This document shows positions 7,854 to 17,500 of a DNA stretch of 64,000 nucleotides, in pieces (position 1 is the stretch's first letter; each line of letters opens with the position of its first letter). The notes under the pieces are model-generated. The model made no database searches, was not told where the DNA came from, and was given only the letters and a program-made list of their open reading frames with translations. Both the position numbers and the translations under genes were made by a program. This DNA is from Desulfobulbaceae bacterium (GTDB lineage: Bacteria > Desulfobacterota > Desulfobulbia > Desulfobulbales > Desulfocapsaceae). The stretch is from assembly GCA_031287565.1 (NCBI GenBank), contig JAITSS010000046.1:1-64000 (forward strand), read 5' to 3'.

Positions 7854-10280
7854 TCAGAGGCGTCCCGGCCTCGCCGTCTGCCACAATAACGCCATCCTGA
7901 CATCAAAAATATCGCCGCGCCGTGGTTTTACCGTGAACGATTCCAGCGGCAAGGCGTCCGGTTGACAAGCTGCCGCGAGCCTTGTCGCTTCGGCTTCGAT
8001 TTCCGTCGCCAGCCCGGCCAGTTCCTGTCGCAGTTGGGCGATTGATTCCTCAGCCACCTGCACATCACTGCGTTCTTTTATCAGGCGTCCGGCGCTTTTG
8101 AAGCCGGTAGCCGCCCGCGATACATTCGATGCCGAAAAGGTTTTGCGTCCCAGAAACGCGCTGACCACCGCGACGCCGAACGAAATCAGAGTGTCGGTGG
8201 TTTTCGCGGTGACATCGCTTTGTTCCCGCTCAAGTTTGTCTTGCGCCGCCGCCAGTTTTTGTTCGATGGCCCTTTGGCGGGCGGCGTATTTCTTTTTGAT
8301 TTCCTCCAGCGCCAAGTCTTTTTTGCCGCGCAGGGCGTCGGTTATCCGCACTTTGAAATCACCGAAGGGTTCGCCGGGCCGCGATTCCAATTGTAAGTCG
8401 CTGACACGAAACAGCTCAAGTCGCTCTGATTGATAGAGGAAATCAGAAAATGTTTTTTGCAGCGATTTCAAATCCTTCAGTGTTGAAATCGCGGTGGGCG
8501 GCTCAGAAAAGCGGCTGCCGCCGGGCGGCTGGCGCAGGCAATCGTCTTCGCTGAAGGGGATCGTTTCCGCCTTAGCCCAATCGGGACGCATAAAATGTTC
8601 ATCCAGAGAAACGCCAAGGGCGATTTGCCGCGTTTCATCAATGTTTTTTGCGGCGTTATAAAAACGCACGCTGGCGCGACCCGCCAACCACGGCTCAAAA
8701 ACCGGCGCATCATTGCTTGTCGGTCGCGCATAAAACTGCTGCTCGACGCCAGCGGCGATAAGCGGCCTGCCTGAGCAAACCGGCGGCGCGGCGTTTGTTG
8801 TCGCGTCTATCCGCGCGCCATGCGGCTGTTGTGGCGACGCGGCTTGGGGAATGGTGTCGGATGGGCCGCCCGCCGGGGTCATCAAGCGACGGATGTCATC
8901 ACCGGCGATTGGTCCCTTCAGGTACGACATGGTCCAGCGGGTTTCAAATACGATTGGCTCTTCGAGATGCGCCGAGGTGAGGAGAAACTGCCTGCCCTTT
9001 AAGCGCGACAGCAGGCTTTTCACCTCGGCGCGGTCGAGTTTGCCCTCGCTGGCACCGCTGATGCCGCCGACCACCCGCTCTTGATCCTGGCTGGTTTGCA
9101 GCCGCCCGACGAACCAGGCGCCGATATTGGCCAGACCCCTGTAGTCGAGATCGACCGGGTTTTGCGTGGCCAGAATCACGCCCAGACCGTAGGCCCTGGC
9201 TTGCTTCAGCAAGAGGAGCATCGGTTTTTTCGATGGCGGATTGGCGGTTGGCGGGAAATAGCCGAATATCTCATCCATGTAGAGCAGCGCCTTCAGCGAA
9301 CTGGTGCCTTCCTGCCGCCGCATCCAGGCAATGACCTGGTTGAGCAGCAGGGTGACGAAAAACATCCGCTCGCCATCGCTTAGATGGGCGATTGAGAAAA
9401 TCGCCGTCTGCGGGCCGCCGTTCTCATCATACAGAATGCGCTGAATGTCCAAAGGGGCGCCTTGACTCCAGGCGGAGAATGACGGGCTGGCGATAATGTT
9501 GTTCAGGCTCATGGCCAGGGCCAGCCGGTCTTTCGGCGGGAAAAAGGTATCCATGGCGAAGACGCCGATTTTGGCGAACGGCGGCGAGACAATGCCGGAA
9601 ATCAGGCTTTCCAATGTCAGGTTTTCGCCCTTGCCCCAGTGATGTGACAGCAACGAACTGACCAGGATATGTTCGCGGCTTTGCAGCGGATCGCCCTCAA
9701 TATCGACCAGGCTGAGCAGACTGGTCGCGGTTGAGCCGACCAGGGCGTTCAAAGTGTCGCGTTCCCGCAAAACATCCGGTGGCGGCGCGGCGAAATCGGC
9801 CAAAGCCGACACCGGCGCGCCCAGGCTTGAGCCTGGCGTATAAATGGTGAAATTTGCCTTGCGCCGCAGCGTGGCGATGCGCTCTTGATCCTGGTCATGG
9901 CTTTGCAGACCGGCTTGCCAGTCTTTGGCGATTTTGACCGCATAGGCTTCCGGCGTCATCTCCTTGCGGGCGGCCTCGGCCGGGTCGATCCATGGCAGAA
10001 AATCAGCGGCGTCAAGGCGCGGAAACGTCAGTAGCAGGTTCGCCATATCGCCCTTCGGGTCGATGATGATCGAGGGAATGTTGTCCATGATCGCTTCTTC
10101 GATCAGGCCGATGCCCAAGCCGGTCTTGCCGCTGCCGGTCATGCCGATGATCGCGGCATGGGTGGTGAAATCCTTGCTCTTGAGTAACAGTGGCATGGCC
10201 GCCTTGCCGTCGCCGACCATATCCAGCTCCCGCCCCAGATAAAAAAGCCCCAGTTGCTCGTATCCCTTGCCGTCCGTCAT
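7854..10280 (-). CDS. HerA-like/DUF853 P-loop ATPase
   Basis: An 808-residue ATPase of the HerA/FtsK-related DUF87/DUF853 group. Walker A is GMTGSGKT at 46-53 and the following IIIDPKGDMANLL is the typical HerA-type segment. A Walker B-like strand LLYMDEIFGYFP and LATQNPVDLDYRGL further on belong to the same fold. The last third has charged helices (about 655-690 and 740-765) likely to form coiled coils. Relatives are hexameric DNA translocases or motor ATPases, some in repair, some in defence. No nuclease partner such as NurA is adjacent, so the role is not assigned. The start at 10280 has GGGGAAACC before the ATG. Confidence 0.8.
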   Translation of the reverse strand: MTDGKGYEQLGLFYLGRELDMVGDGKAAMPLLLKSKDFTTHAAIIGMTGSGKTGLGIGLIEEAIMDNIPSIIIDPKGDMANLLLTFPRLDAADFLPWIDPAEAARKEMTPEAYAVKIAKDWQAGLQSHDQDQERIATLRRKANFTIYTPGSSLGAPVSALADFAAPPPDVLRERDTLNALVGSTATSLLSLVDIEGDPLQSREHILVSSLLSHHWGKGENLTLESLISGIVSPPFAKIGVFAMDTFFPPKDRLALAMSLNNIIASPSFSAWSQGAPLDIQRILYDENGGPQTAIFSIAHLSDGERMFFVTLLLNQVIAWMRRQEGTSSLKALLYMDEIFGYFPPTANPPSKKPMLLLLKQARAYGLGVILATQNPVDLDYRGLANIGAWFVGRLQTSQDQERVVGGISGASEGKLDRAEVKSLLSRLKGRQFLLTSAHLEEPIVFETRWTMSYLKGPIAGDDIRRLMTPAGGPSDTIPQAASPQQPHGARIDATTNAAPPVCSGRPLIAAGVEQQFYARPTSNDAPVFEPWLAGRASVRFYNAAKNIDETRQIALGVSLDEHFMRPDWAKAETIPFSEDDCLRQPPGGSRFSEPPTAISTLKDLKSLQKTFSDFLYQSERLELFRVSDLQLESRPGEPFGDFKVRITDALRGKKDLALEEIKKKYAARQRAIEQKLAAAQDKLEREQSDVTAKTTDTLISFGVAVVSAFLGRKTFSASNVSRAATGFKSAGRLIKERSDVQVAEESIAQLRQELAGLATEIEAEATRLAAACQPDALPLESFTVKPRRGDIFDVRMALLWQTARPGRL

Positions 10281-10434
10281 GGTTTCCCCATTGGTTGATG
10301 AAAACGAAAAACGGAAAATGCCGCGCCACCAAACACAACCATCAAGAAATGGCCGCAAAGGCTGTTTTGTGTCAAGAAAAGAAACGGGCGGTTGGATGTG
10401 GCGCGGCGCTATGCGCGAAAAAATCGGAAAACAC

Positions 10435-11784
10435 TTAGGTGGCGCGGTATTCTTCCAGCCTGATGCGTTGGCGAAAAAATGGGCGGTACTCGTCTTCGCG
10501 GTGGCTGACGTAGAGGATGGTCGAGCCGCCGTCTTGTTCGGCGAGGCGGGTGAGGAAATCGAGCAACGCCGCGCGCTCGGCCTGGTCCAGTCCCTGGGTC
10601 GGTTCGTCGAGCGCTAGAAGTTTCGGTGATTTGATCAGCGACCTGGCGATTAAAACCAGCCGTTGCTCGCCGTAATGCAGGCGGCGGAAGGGCTGCGCGG
10701 CCTTATCCGCCAAACCGATTCGCGCGAGCCAACGCCTGGCGCGGCGTAGATCCTGGTCGCTGGGTTTGCTGTACAGGCCAATGCTGTCGTAGAGGCCGGA
10801 TACAACCACCTGCAAGGCCGACCCCGGCGCGCGATAGGCGCGATGCAGTTCGGTCGAGACGATGCCCATTTCTTTTTTCAGTTGCCAGATTGATTCGCCG
10901 CTGCCGCGTCGGTGGCCGAAGATGGTCAAATCGTTGGCGTAGCATTTGGGATGATCACCGGTGATGATCTGCATCAGGGTCGATTTGCCGCAGCCGTTCG
11001 GCCCGGTGATCAGGGTGTGATCGCCGGTCTTGACGGTCAGGTTCAGGCCCGTGAACAGCGGTTTGTCCTCGTAAGCGGCAAAGCCGTTTTTCAGGCCGAT
11101 CAGTTCCTCGCCAGGTCGGGCCGCCGCCTGCTCCAAGGGATCGGCGAACAGCGCCGGCGCGGCGCTCATCTCCGGCAGTCGAGCCAAGGCATTGGGCGTT
11201 TTCGCGTGTGAAATCAGTTCACCGCCGCGAAAAATCGCCAGATAATCGGCCCAGCGGCGAATATCCTGGCTGTTTCGCACCAACAAAAAGAGCAGACGAT
11301 CCGCTGCCGCCACGGTCGCCAGCGCCGCATCCAACTCCTGACAACTTTTTGCATCAAGTCCGTCGAACGGGCTATCAACAACCAGGAAACGCGAGCCGGA
11401 AAGCAGCGCTTCAAGCAGCAGCAGTTTGCGGTTCTGGCCGGAGCTGAGCTGGCGAAAGCCGCGTCCCAGCGCCTCGCGGAAGGCGAAACGGTCAATCAGC
11501 GGGTTGTCCAGTTTATCTTCGGGCAGAAAATCGGCGGCCAGGGTGCCGGGATCGGGATGGTCGAGGAAGTCGCTGTCGTCTTTCGCCAACTCCTCTTCAT
11601 AGATGGCCTGCTGGGCGGCGAACGAGATAATGCGCGGTGGTTCCGGCGGCGCGAAGGAAGCGCCCAGGGGCGGCGTAGTGATTTCTCCGGCGAGAAAGCG
11701 TAAGAATTCATCAATGCCGGAGCGATTATCGCCGTAGAAACACCAGGATTCACCGCAACGCGCCGTGAAATTCGCGTCCCTCAT
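10435..11784 (-). CDS. ModF-like twin ABC ATPase
   Basis: A 449-residue protein with two ABC ATPase halves, as in ModF/PhrA. The second half is complete: Walker A GPNGCGKST, then LHYGEQRLVLIARSL as signature and LLALDEPTQGLD as Walker B. The first half keeps LSSGQNRKLLLLEALL and LVVDSPFDGLD, but its Walker A has decayed to YGDNRSGID with no lysine, so only one site should hydrolyse ATP normally. The ATG overlaps the stop of the upstream KAS III gene (ATGA), indicating translational coupling. ModF is linked to molybdate in E. coli but no modABC genes are near, so the role here is open. Confidence 0.72.
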   Translation of the reverse strand: MRDANFTARCGESWCFYGDNRSGIDEFLRFLAGEITTPPLGASFAPPEPPRIISFAAQQAIYEEELAKDDSDFLDHPDPGTLAADFLPEDKLDNPLIDRFAFREALGRGFRQLSSGQNRKLLLLEALLSGSRFLVVDSPFDGLDAKSCQELDAALATVAAADRLLFLLVRNSQDIRRWADYLAIFRGGELISHAKTPNALARLPEMSAAPALFADPLEQAAARPGEELIGLKNGFAAYEDKPLFTGLNLTVKTGDHTLITGPNGCGKSTLMQIITGDHPKCYANDLTIFGHRRGSGESIWQLKKEMGIVSTELHRAYRAPGSALQVVVSGLYDSIGLYSKPSDQDLRRARRWLARIGLADKAAQPFRRLHYGEQRLVLIARSLIKSPKLLALDEPTQGLDQAERAALLDFLTRLAEQDGGSTILYVSHREDEYRPFFRQRIRLEEYRAT

Positions 11785-12917
11785 CGGACTTTTCGCACCA
11801 CGATGCTACCGATTGAGTATCCGGCGCCGAACGAACAAATCAGTCCCAGATCGCCCGGCTGTAAATCGTCGCGATATTTATGGAAGGCGATGATTGAACC
11901 GGCCGAGACGGCGTTGGCGTATTCGTCGAGCGCCACCGGCGCTTCCTCGCGGCTGGCCTCGCGGCCCAAAAGCTGGCGGGCGACGTAGTTATTCATGTTG
12001 ATGTTGGCCTGATGCAACCACAGGCGCTTGATGTCGGCGATGTTGATATGCTGGTCGTGCAACTGTCCTTCGACCGTCTCACAAATCATCGGCAAAAGTT
12101 CGCGGAAGACCTTGCGACCGCGTTGGACGAAAAACTGGTCGGCCGCGAAAAAACGCTCGAAGGTCAGGTTCGGCTCGGCCATGGTCGTAAAGCTGCAATG
12201 CGAATGGATATTGTAGGAAAACGAGGTCTTTAAGCGACGGTTGAGAATGCGGTAGAGCGGACTGGCCGTGGCCTCTTCCTCGCGCTCCAGCAGGCAGGCG
12301 GTGGCCGCGTCGCCGAAGATGAAGTGGCTGTCACGGTCGCGGTAATTGATTTGCGGCGACATCAGTTCGGGATTTATCACCAAGGCTTTCCGCGCCATGC
12401 CGGACAAAATGGCGTCGCAGGCGGTCGAGAGGGCGAAGGTGGCGGTGGCGCAGGCGACGGTCATATCGAAGGCGAAACCGACGCAACCCAACTCTTTCTG
12501 GATTTCGATGGCCACCGCCGGCCACGGTCGTTCGGAGGTCGAAGCGCCGCAGAGAACAAAATCAATTTCTTCCGCCCGCCGACCGGCCTGGGCCAAAGCT
12601 TGGCGGGCGGCCGCGACCGCCATTTCCGCCGAATAACACAGCTCGCCTTCGCCGCGTTTGGGCAAAAGCGGCATCATGCGGTCAATGGCCAGAAGGCCAT
12701 CTTTCACCACCACATGGCGCTGTTTGATGCCGGAGGCTTTCTCGATGAATTCGCAACTTGAAGGCTTAAGCGCCGTCAGCTCGCCGCGCTCGATCGCCGC
12801 CTGGTTTTCCTGGTTGTGGCGCAGGACATAGGCGTTGAACGAGGCGACCAGCTCTTCATTGGTGATGATCGACGGCGGCGCATACAGGCCGGTGCCGCTG
12901 ATGACAACGGATGACAT
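11781..12917 (-). CDS. 3-oxoacyl-ACP synthase III family protein
   Basis: A 378-residue condensing enzyme of the KAS III (FabH-like) family. The catalytic triad is in place: C156 (VACATAT), H302 (LHQANINMN) and N335 (EYANAVSAGSI). It is longer than FabH (about 320) because of an N-terminal insertion around residues 28-55. Family members join an acyl-CoA starter with malonyl-ACP. It overlaps the ModF-like gene by 4 bases, and a thioesterase gene lies 48 bases upstream on the same strand, hinting at a lipid-linked unit. Whether it starts fatty acid synthesis or a secondary pathway cannot be decided. Confidence 0.85.
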   Translation of the reverse strand: MSSVVISGTGLYAPPSIITNEELVASFNAYVLRHNQENQAAIERGELTALKPSSCEFIEKASGIKQRHVVVKDGLLAIDRMMPLLPKRGEGELCYSAEMAVAAARQALAQAGRRAEEIDFVLCGASTSERPWPAVAIEIQKELGCVGFAFDMTVACATATFALSTACDAILSGMARKALVINPELMSPQINYRDRDSHFIFGDAATACLLEREEEATASPLYRILNRRLKTSFSYNIHSHCSFTTMAEPNLTFERFFAADQFFVQRGRKVFRELLPMICETVEGQLHDQHINIADIKRLWLHQANINMNNYVARQLLGREASREEAPVALDEYANAVSAGSIIAFHKYRDDLQPGDLGLICSFGAGYSIGSIVVRKVR

Positions 12918-12965
12918 GGGGACAGCTCCTTCGGCAAGCGGGAGAAAACGGCGGTGTTCGGGAAT

Positions 12966-13379
12966 TCAGCGGTCAACGGGATGGGGACGCCCGGCCTCGT
13001 CGATGGCGACGAAGGTGAAGGCCGAGCTGGCGACCAGAGACGATTCATCCTCGCCGGATGGCGGTGGCAAGGCCGGGGAAACGTAGACTTCCAGATGGAT
13101 GGTCATCGATGTTTTACCGACGCGGACGATTTCGCCGTAGCAGCAGACAATATCGCCGACGTGGATGGGGCGGATGAAATTGATTGTCTCAACCGAAACG
13201 GTGACGATGCGCGAGCGGGCGCGCTTGCGGGCCAGAATGCCGCCGGCCACGTCCATCTGCGACATGACCCAGCCGCCGAAAATATCACCGTTCGGGTTGG
13301 CGTCGGCGGGCATTGGCACCACGCGCAGCAACAGATTGCCGGTAGGTTTGGTCTCGGCGCTATTCTCAGGTTTCATCAT
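12966..13379 (-). CDS. Acyl-CoA thioesterase, YciA-like hotdog
   Basis: A 137-residue hotdog thioesterase close to YciA/BACH. The motif NPNGDIFGGWVMSQMDVAGG includes the catalytic Asp and the central helix, and RIVTVSVETINFIRPIHVGD is the following strand pair. YciA-type enzymes hydrolyse a broad range of acyl-CoAs. The start is taken at 13379 (MMKPENS); the next codon is also ATG, and no strong ribosome site distinguishes them. An upstream start would add 20 residues with no match. It probably shares a transcript with the KAS III gene downstream. Confidence 0.82.
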   Translation of the reverse strand: MMKPENSAETKPTGNLLLRVVPMPADANPNGDIFGGWVMSQMDVAGGILARKRARSRIVTVSVETINFIRPIHVGDIVCCYGEIVRVGKTSMTIHLEVYVSPALPPPSGEDESSLVASSAFTFVAIDEAGRPHPVDR

Positions 13380-13467
13380 GGCGGCAACAAATGCTGTTTG
13401 TTTGATATGGGCGGAACGACACCCACGCGGCGTGGCCACGTGGGCGATTCATCGGTTTCTCTTGAAA

Positions 13468-13878
13468 TTATTTCACCGGTGGCGCGATGCCCGCCGCTTC
13501 GTACAATGAAGCAGGCACGGCGATGCCAGCGGATTGCAAGGCCGTTAACGCCTCACGCGCCGAATCCCGCGCCGCCGCCAGTTGGGCGCGAGCGGCGGCG
13601 ACATCAGGATTGACGCCGCCACGGCGGGTTCCCGGCGGCGCCAGCGGCACATCAGCGGGCCAATTGGCCAGGTTTTCACCCAGCGCCCGCGTCAAGGCAT
13701 ACAGCAAACCGGCCGAAAGCCGGGATTTCGGGCCGCCGGCCCGCCGCATCGTGGCGATATTCAGCGAGATACTTTGCTCGCCGCACAAATCCGCCAGGCT
13801 GCTTGATGAGGCGGAGTCCAGCAGGGCCATGACCGCGTCATGACCGACAAACGTGTCGAACTTCCATTCTGATTTCAT
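13468..13878 (-). CDS. Hypothetical protein
   Basis: A 136-residue soluble protein that I do not recognise. It is mainly helical by composition, with an Ala-rich stretch at about 93-120 (AAARAQLAAARDSAREALTA) that could form a coiled coil, and no signal peptide or membrane segment. A GAGGGAAAAAA sequence just upstream supports the ATG at 13878. Codon use matches the neighbours. It sits between asd and the YciA-like gene on the same strand. Confidence 0.65.
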   Translation of the reverse strand: MKSEWKFDTFVGHDAVMALLDSASSSSLADLCGEQSISLNIATMRRAGGPKSRLSAGLLYALTRALGENLANWPADVPLAPPGTRRGGVNPDVAAARAQLAAARDSAREALTALQSAGIAVPASLYEAAGIAPPVK

Positions 13879-13929
13879 TTTTTTCCCTCAATTGGTTTTG
13901 TCCAAGGCGTTCAATACGCCGATAAAGCA

Positions 13930-15051
13930 TCAAAAATGATGCGCCAACACTATGTTTAAGGCCCGTCGCACTGGTTCAGCCGCGCCCCACAAAAGCTGAT
14001 CGCCCACCGTGAAGGCGGTCAGGTATTCGCCACCAAGATTCATCTTGCGCAGACGACCGATCGGCACGGTCAGGGTGCCGGAGGTCTTCACCGGCGTTAA
14101 TTCTCGGATGCTTGCCTCCTTGTTGTTGGCGATGATTTTGACCCATGGGTTGTGCGCCGCGATGATTCGCTCGATTTCCGCCAGCGGCACATCTTGTTTC
14201 AGTTTGATGGTGAAGGCTTGGCTGTGGCAGCGCATGGCCCCGACACGCACGCACTGACCGTCGATTGGAATGATCGCCGCGCCGCTTCTGCCAAGAATTT
14301 TGTTGGTTTCAGCGATACCTTTCCATTCTTCCCTGGTCTGGCCGTTCTCCATGGCCCGGTCGATCCAGGGGATGAGGCTGGCGGCGAGCGGCACGGCCCA
14401 GTTGGTTGTGGTCATTGAGCCGTCGTTCAGTTTGGCGGTGACGCGTCGGTCGAGGTCGAGGATCGCCGAGGCCGGGTCGGCTAAAGCGTCATGCGCCGCG
14501 CTCTCGACTTCGCCCATTTGAGTGATGAGTTCGCGCATGTTTTTCGCGCCGGCGCCGCTGGCGGCCTGGTAGGTCATCGAGGTTAGCCATTCGATGAGAT
14601 CGTGTTCAAAGAGGCCGCCCAGGGCCATCAGCATCAACGAAACCGTGCAGTTGCCGCCAATGTAATTTTTTACGCCGCCTTCTAAGGCCGCATCAATGAT
14701 CTGGCGGTTGACTGGATCAAGGACGATCACCGCGTCGTCGTTCATGCGCAGCGTCGAGGCGGCGTCGATCCAGTAACCGTTCCAGCGCTCGCGCAGCTTG
14801 GGATAAATTTCCGTCGTGTAATCGCCGCCTTGGCAGGAGACGAGAATATCCATTTTTTGCAACGCTTCGATATCGTTGGCGTCGGCCAAAGGCGTTTGCC
14901 CAGCCATTTCCGGGCCTTTGCCGCCGACCTGTGAGGTGGTGAAAAAAACCGCCTGAAAACGAAGATCGGAAAAATCGCCTTCCGCCAGCATCCGCTCCAT
15001 GAGAACCGAGCCGACCATGCCGCGCCAACCAATAAAACCCACTTTTTTCAT
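13930..15051 (-). CDS. asd: Aspartate-semialdehyde dehydrogenase
   Basis: A 373-residue enzyme that reduces aspartyl phosphate with NADPH, the branch point to lysine/diaminopimelate, threonine and methionine. The N-terminal nucleotide loop is [18 protein letters not shown]. The catalytic cysteine is C135 in [10 protein letters not shown]. The length and WRGMVGS loop fit the Gram-negative type (E. coli 367 residues). The start is taken at 15051 where homology begins; an ATG five codons upstream is possible, and neither has a clear ribosome site. The gene faces away from the exported-protein pair at 15292. Confidence 0.95.
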   Translation of the reverse strand: MKKVGFIGWRGMVGSVLMERMLAEGDFSDLRFQAVFFTTSQVGGKGPEMAGQTPLADANDIEALQKMDILVSCQGGDYTTEIYPKLRERWNGYWIDAASTLRMNDDAVIVLDPVNRQIIDAALEGGVKNYIGGNCTVSLMLMALGGLFEHDLIEWLTSMTYQAASGAGAKNMRELITQMGEVESAAHDALADPASAILDLDRRVTAKLNDGSMTTTNWAVPLAASLIPWIDRAMENGQTREEWKGIAETNKILGRSGAAIIPIDGQCVRVGAMRCHSQAFTIKLKQDVPLAEIERIIAAHNPWVKIIANNKEASIRELTPVKTSGTLTVPIGRLRKMNLGGEYLTAFTVGDQLLWGAAEPVRRALNIVLAHHF

Positions 15052-15291
15052 ATGCCGTTCATCCATCGTAAAAGTCTGTCGCTTTATGCCGAATCAGCGC
15101 CGACATCAAATACAATCCAATAATAATACATGAAAGAATGGTTTTGCCGATAGTTTTTTTATCCGGTAGATAATTAAATTCGGACGACATGATTTTCGCT
15201 TGAACACAGGACCATTTCCCCTGTAGACTCTCCACCGCTATGCGCCGCATCCGCGCAATCCCATCCCTTTCACCAGAGGAGAATAGACAAC

Positions 15292-15657
15292 ATGAAAACA
15301 ACAAGATGGCAATATGCCGGATTTTTGGCGCTGGCTTTGACGCTTGGCCTTGTCGCGCCAGCCGGAGCCGAGTTTGTCGGCCCCGGCTCTTCAACCTCAA
15401 CAGCGCGCGAGGCATTGAACATGCGCGACGATACGCCGGTGTCCCTGGTTGGGAATATCGTCCAGCGTATTGGTGGTGATACCTATCTGTTTCGTGACCA
15501 AACCGGTTCGATCAATGTTGATATCGACGCGGTAAAATGGGACGGACAAAAGATAGGTCCTGACGATAAAGTACGGATTGATGGAGAAGTTGATCGTGAT
15601 TGGATGAGCGTGGAAATTGATGTGGATAGAATCACCAAAGACTGGAAACGTGAATAG
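15292..15657 (+). CDS. YgiW/YdeI-family OB-fold exported stress protein
   Basis: A 121-residue exported protein. Residues 1-26 form a signal peptide (FLALALTLGLVAPAGA then E). The mature part matches the bacterial OB-fold (BOF) family: TPVSLVGNIVQRIGGDTYLF, then DQTGSINVDID and the closing IDVDRITKDW. YgiW/YdeI relatives act in the periplasm in tolerance to peroxide, metals or antimicrobial peptides; the ligand is unknown. The ribosome site GAGGAG is clear. It lies 9 bases before the next gene and should be co-transcribed with it. Confidence 0.85.
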   Translation: MKTTRWQYAGFLALALTLGLVAPAGAEFVGPGSSTSTAREALNMRDDTPVSLVGNIVQRIGGDTYLFRDQTGSINVDIDAVKWDGQKIGPDDKVRIDGEVDRDWMSVEIDVDRITKDWKRE

Positions 15658-15666
15658 GAGACAAGC

Positions 15667-16068
15667 ATGAACGGAACATTGCTTGGAAGACTGAGCGCTT
15701 CGTTGTTTGCCCTTTGCCTGACTGCGACCTTGGCCGGGGCCGCTGATGACGCCACCTGGCGGGAGGCCGGAGAGAAGGTGAAAGACGCAGCCAGCGCCGT
15801 CGGCGCGGCCAGCAAAGACAGCGCCGTCACCACCTGGGACAAAACCAAAAGCGGCGCGACCGGCGCCTACGAAAAATCGAAAGAAACCGGTGCGTCGCTG
15901 TGGGACAAGAGCAAAGAATCCTCGAAGGAGATTGGCGAAAAGGTCGCCGACAAGTCGAAGGAAGCTTGGCGCGACACCAAGGAGGAATCAAAGGAACTGT
16001 GGCAGGAGGGCAAGCAAAAACTCCATGAGGCGACCGCGCCGGAAGGCGCGGAGAAAGCTGGGCAATAA
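15667..16068 (+). CDS. Exported LEA-like lysine/glutamate-rich repeat protein
   Basis: A 133-residue exported protein with a signal peptide of about 25 residues (SLFALCLTATLAGA). The mature part is very hydrophilic and made of degenerate 11-residue repeats of the kind WDKTKSGATGA, WDKSKESSKEI, WRDTKEESKEL, as in late embryogenesis abundant or apolipoprotein-like proteins, probably amphipathic or disordered. Such proteins are linked to desiccation or envelope stress. It forms a two-gene unit with the YgiW-like protein. Similar low-complexity proteins are often annotated only as hypothetical. Confidence 0.7.
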   Translation: MNGTLLGRLSASLFALCLTATLAGAADDATWREAGEKVKDAASAVGAASKDSAVTTWDKTKSGATGAYEKSKETGASLWDKSKESSKEIGEKVADKSKEAWRDTKEESKELWQEGKQKLHEATAPEGAEKAGQ

Positions 16069-16161
16069 TTTTTGCTCTGACGAAGGCCCATGGTGGCGAC
16101 CGTTCATGTCCTGACAATTTTCTGAACGGCCGCCCGTGGTCGATTTGACCGCGCCGATCAA

Positions 16162-17088
16162 TTATTCCGGATGCTCTTTTTTCATTTCTTCGTATTCGCG
16201 AATGGCCTCAAGAACCGACTCGTCCTGGCGCTGTTTGATTTCCGCCACCTTGGCCCGGACTTTTTCCTCTTTGATGCGCAATCCCTGGGCGCCGAACAGA
16301 GTCGAAGCCAGATACAAAAAAGAAAATTTCATCAGCTCGATGTCGTCGGTTTTCATCTTCTCGATGACTTGCGGATCGATTTCGTAGACTTCGAGGAAGG
16401 AACTTTCGAAAATAAAGCGGCGGAACGACGGCAGATCGGTCGAGGCCATGAAGAACATTCGCTGCGCCTGCTCCGATAAACTGGCCTGATGGCCGTGCGA
16501 CTTGCGCCGCATGATCAGCCGTAGCCATTCTTTATTCATCTCGTCGCGCACATCGACGCCCTGGTCGGCGCGCCATTCGGCGATGGTCCATTCTTTATCT
16601 TCCAGATGCCCCTTGCAGTGGTCTTCCATCACCTTGAAATAAAATTTATCGTAGCCGCCCAGCACCTCTTTGCCGCCTTCTTCTTTGCGTCCGCCCTCAT
16701 GAAAATCGGCCATGCCAATCGGATAGTAGCGGCAAGCGGTCGGGCGGTCGCTATAGACGGTGCATCCCTCCGGCGTGACGAAGGGGCAACGATTGTCGTC
16801 TTCACGCATTTTGATGCGCACGCCAGGCATGTCAGTCTGTTCTAAAAAGGTTGGCTCGGCGTATTGATTGATGAATTCATGCGACGGCATCTCCAGGCGA
16901 CGGGCGAGTTGCAGAATGTCGTAGGGAGTGAGGGTGATTTTGATGTTGCCGCAGCAGGCGGTGAAACATGACACGCCGGGGTGGCAGCGGAACTTGATTT
17001 TGCTGTCGAGCGACAGTTTGATCGGCAGAATATTCGAGGGATTGTTGCCCTTGCCGAATTGCAACGGCTCGTTATCGGGATGCTCCAT
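16162..17088 (-). CDS. YkgJ/UPF0153-family cysteine-cluster protein
   Basis: A 308-residue protein with the YkgJ-type cysteine cluster in its N-terminal half: FRCHPGVSCFTACCGNIK, then CPFVTPEGCTVYSDRPTACRYYP. The cysteines probably bind an iron-sulfur cluster or zinc. The C-terminal half (about 160-308) is helical and specific to a longer subgroup. There is no signal peptide. The biochemical function of the family is unknown. It is convergent with the LEA-like gene and divergent from the PHP gene region. Confidence 0.75.
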   Translation of the reverse strand: MEHPDNEPLQFGKGNNPSNILPIKLSLDSKIKFRCHPGVSCFTACCGNIKITLTPYDILQLARRLEMPSHEFINQYAEPTFLEQTDMPGVRIKMREDDNRCPFVTPEGCTVYSDRPTACRYYPIGMADFHEGGRKEEGGKEVLGGYDKFYFKVMEDHCKGHLEDKEWTIAEWRADQGVDVRDEMNKEWLRLIMRRKSHGHQASLSEQAQRMFFMASTDLPSFRRFIFESSFLEVYEIDPQVIEKMKTDDIELMKFSFLYLASTLFGAQGLRIKEEKVRAKVAEIKQRQDESVLEAIREYEEMKKEHPE

Positions 17089-17287
17089 GGCGAATGCTCT
17101 TTTTGAATGGGAGGGAGAAAAAACGGCATTGAAAAGCGCGGAGATACTAAACGGAAGCCCTCACGCTGTCAAATAGCCGTCGGAGAATCGGCGCTTGCGC
17201 TTTCAAACGATTTCCCGTATATGTCGGCGGCAATCCGCAACTGAAACAGCCGCGCCCGATTTTTTTCTGATTTTTACCGATACAATA

Positions 17288-17482
17288 ATGAGACCACTGG
17301 CACCACCGCTCGACATTTCCAACGCTGAAACAATCATTTATCATATCCCGGATGGGCCGTCCCTGGCGGTCAGCGCCGATGTGGTGGTCGAACATTTCGA
17401 TATGGATCTGACCAACGGATACATCTGCGACACCTCGGCCATTGACGGCAATATCCACGTTTTTCCCCGCGGCAACGCCTGA
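17288..17482 (+). CDS. Small hypothetical protein
   Basis: A 64-residue acidic protein starting MRPLAPPLDISNAETI. I recognise no domain. It contains alternating polar and hydrophobic residues as in a beta-rich fold (SLAVSADVVVEHFDMDL). There is no clear ribosome site before the ATG. It lies 18 bases ahead of the PHP phosphatase gene on the same strand and may be its upstream partner. The opposite strand is also open here, so this call is tentative. Confidence 0.42.
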   Translation: MRPLAPPLDISNAETIIYHIPDGPSLAVSADVVVEHFDMDLTNGYICDTSAIDGNIHVFPRGNA

Positions 17483-17500
17483 TTTCTCCGGCTTTTTTCC

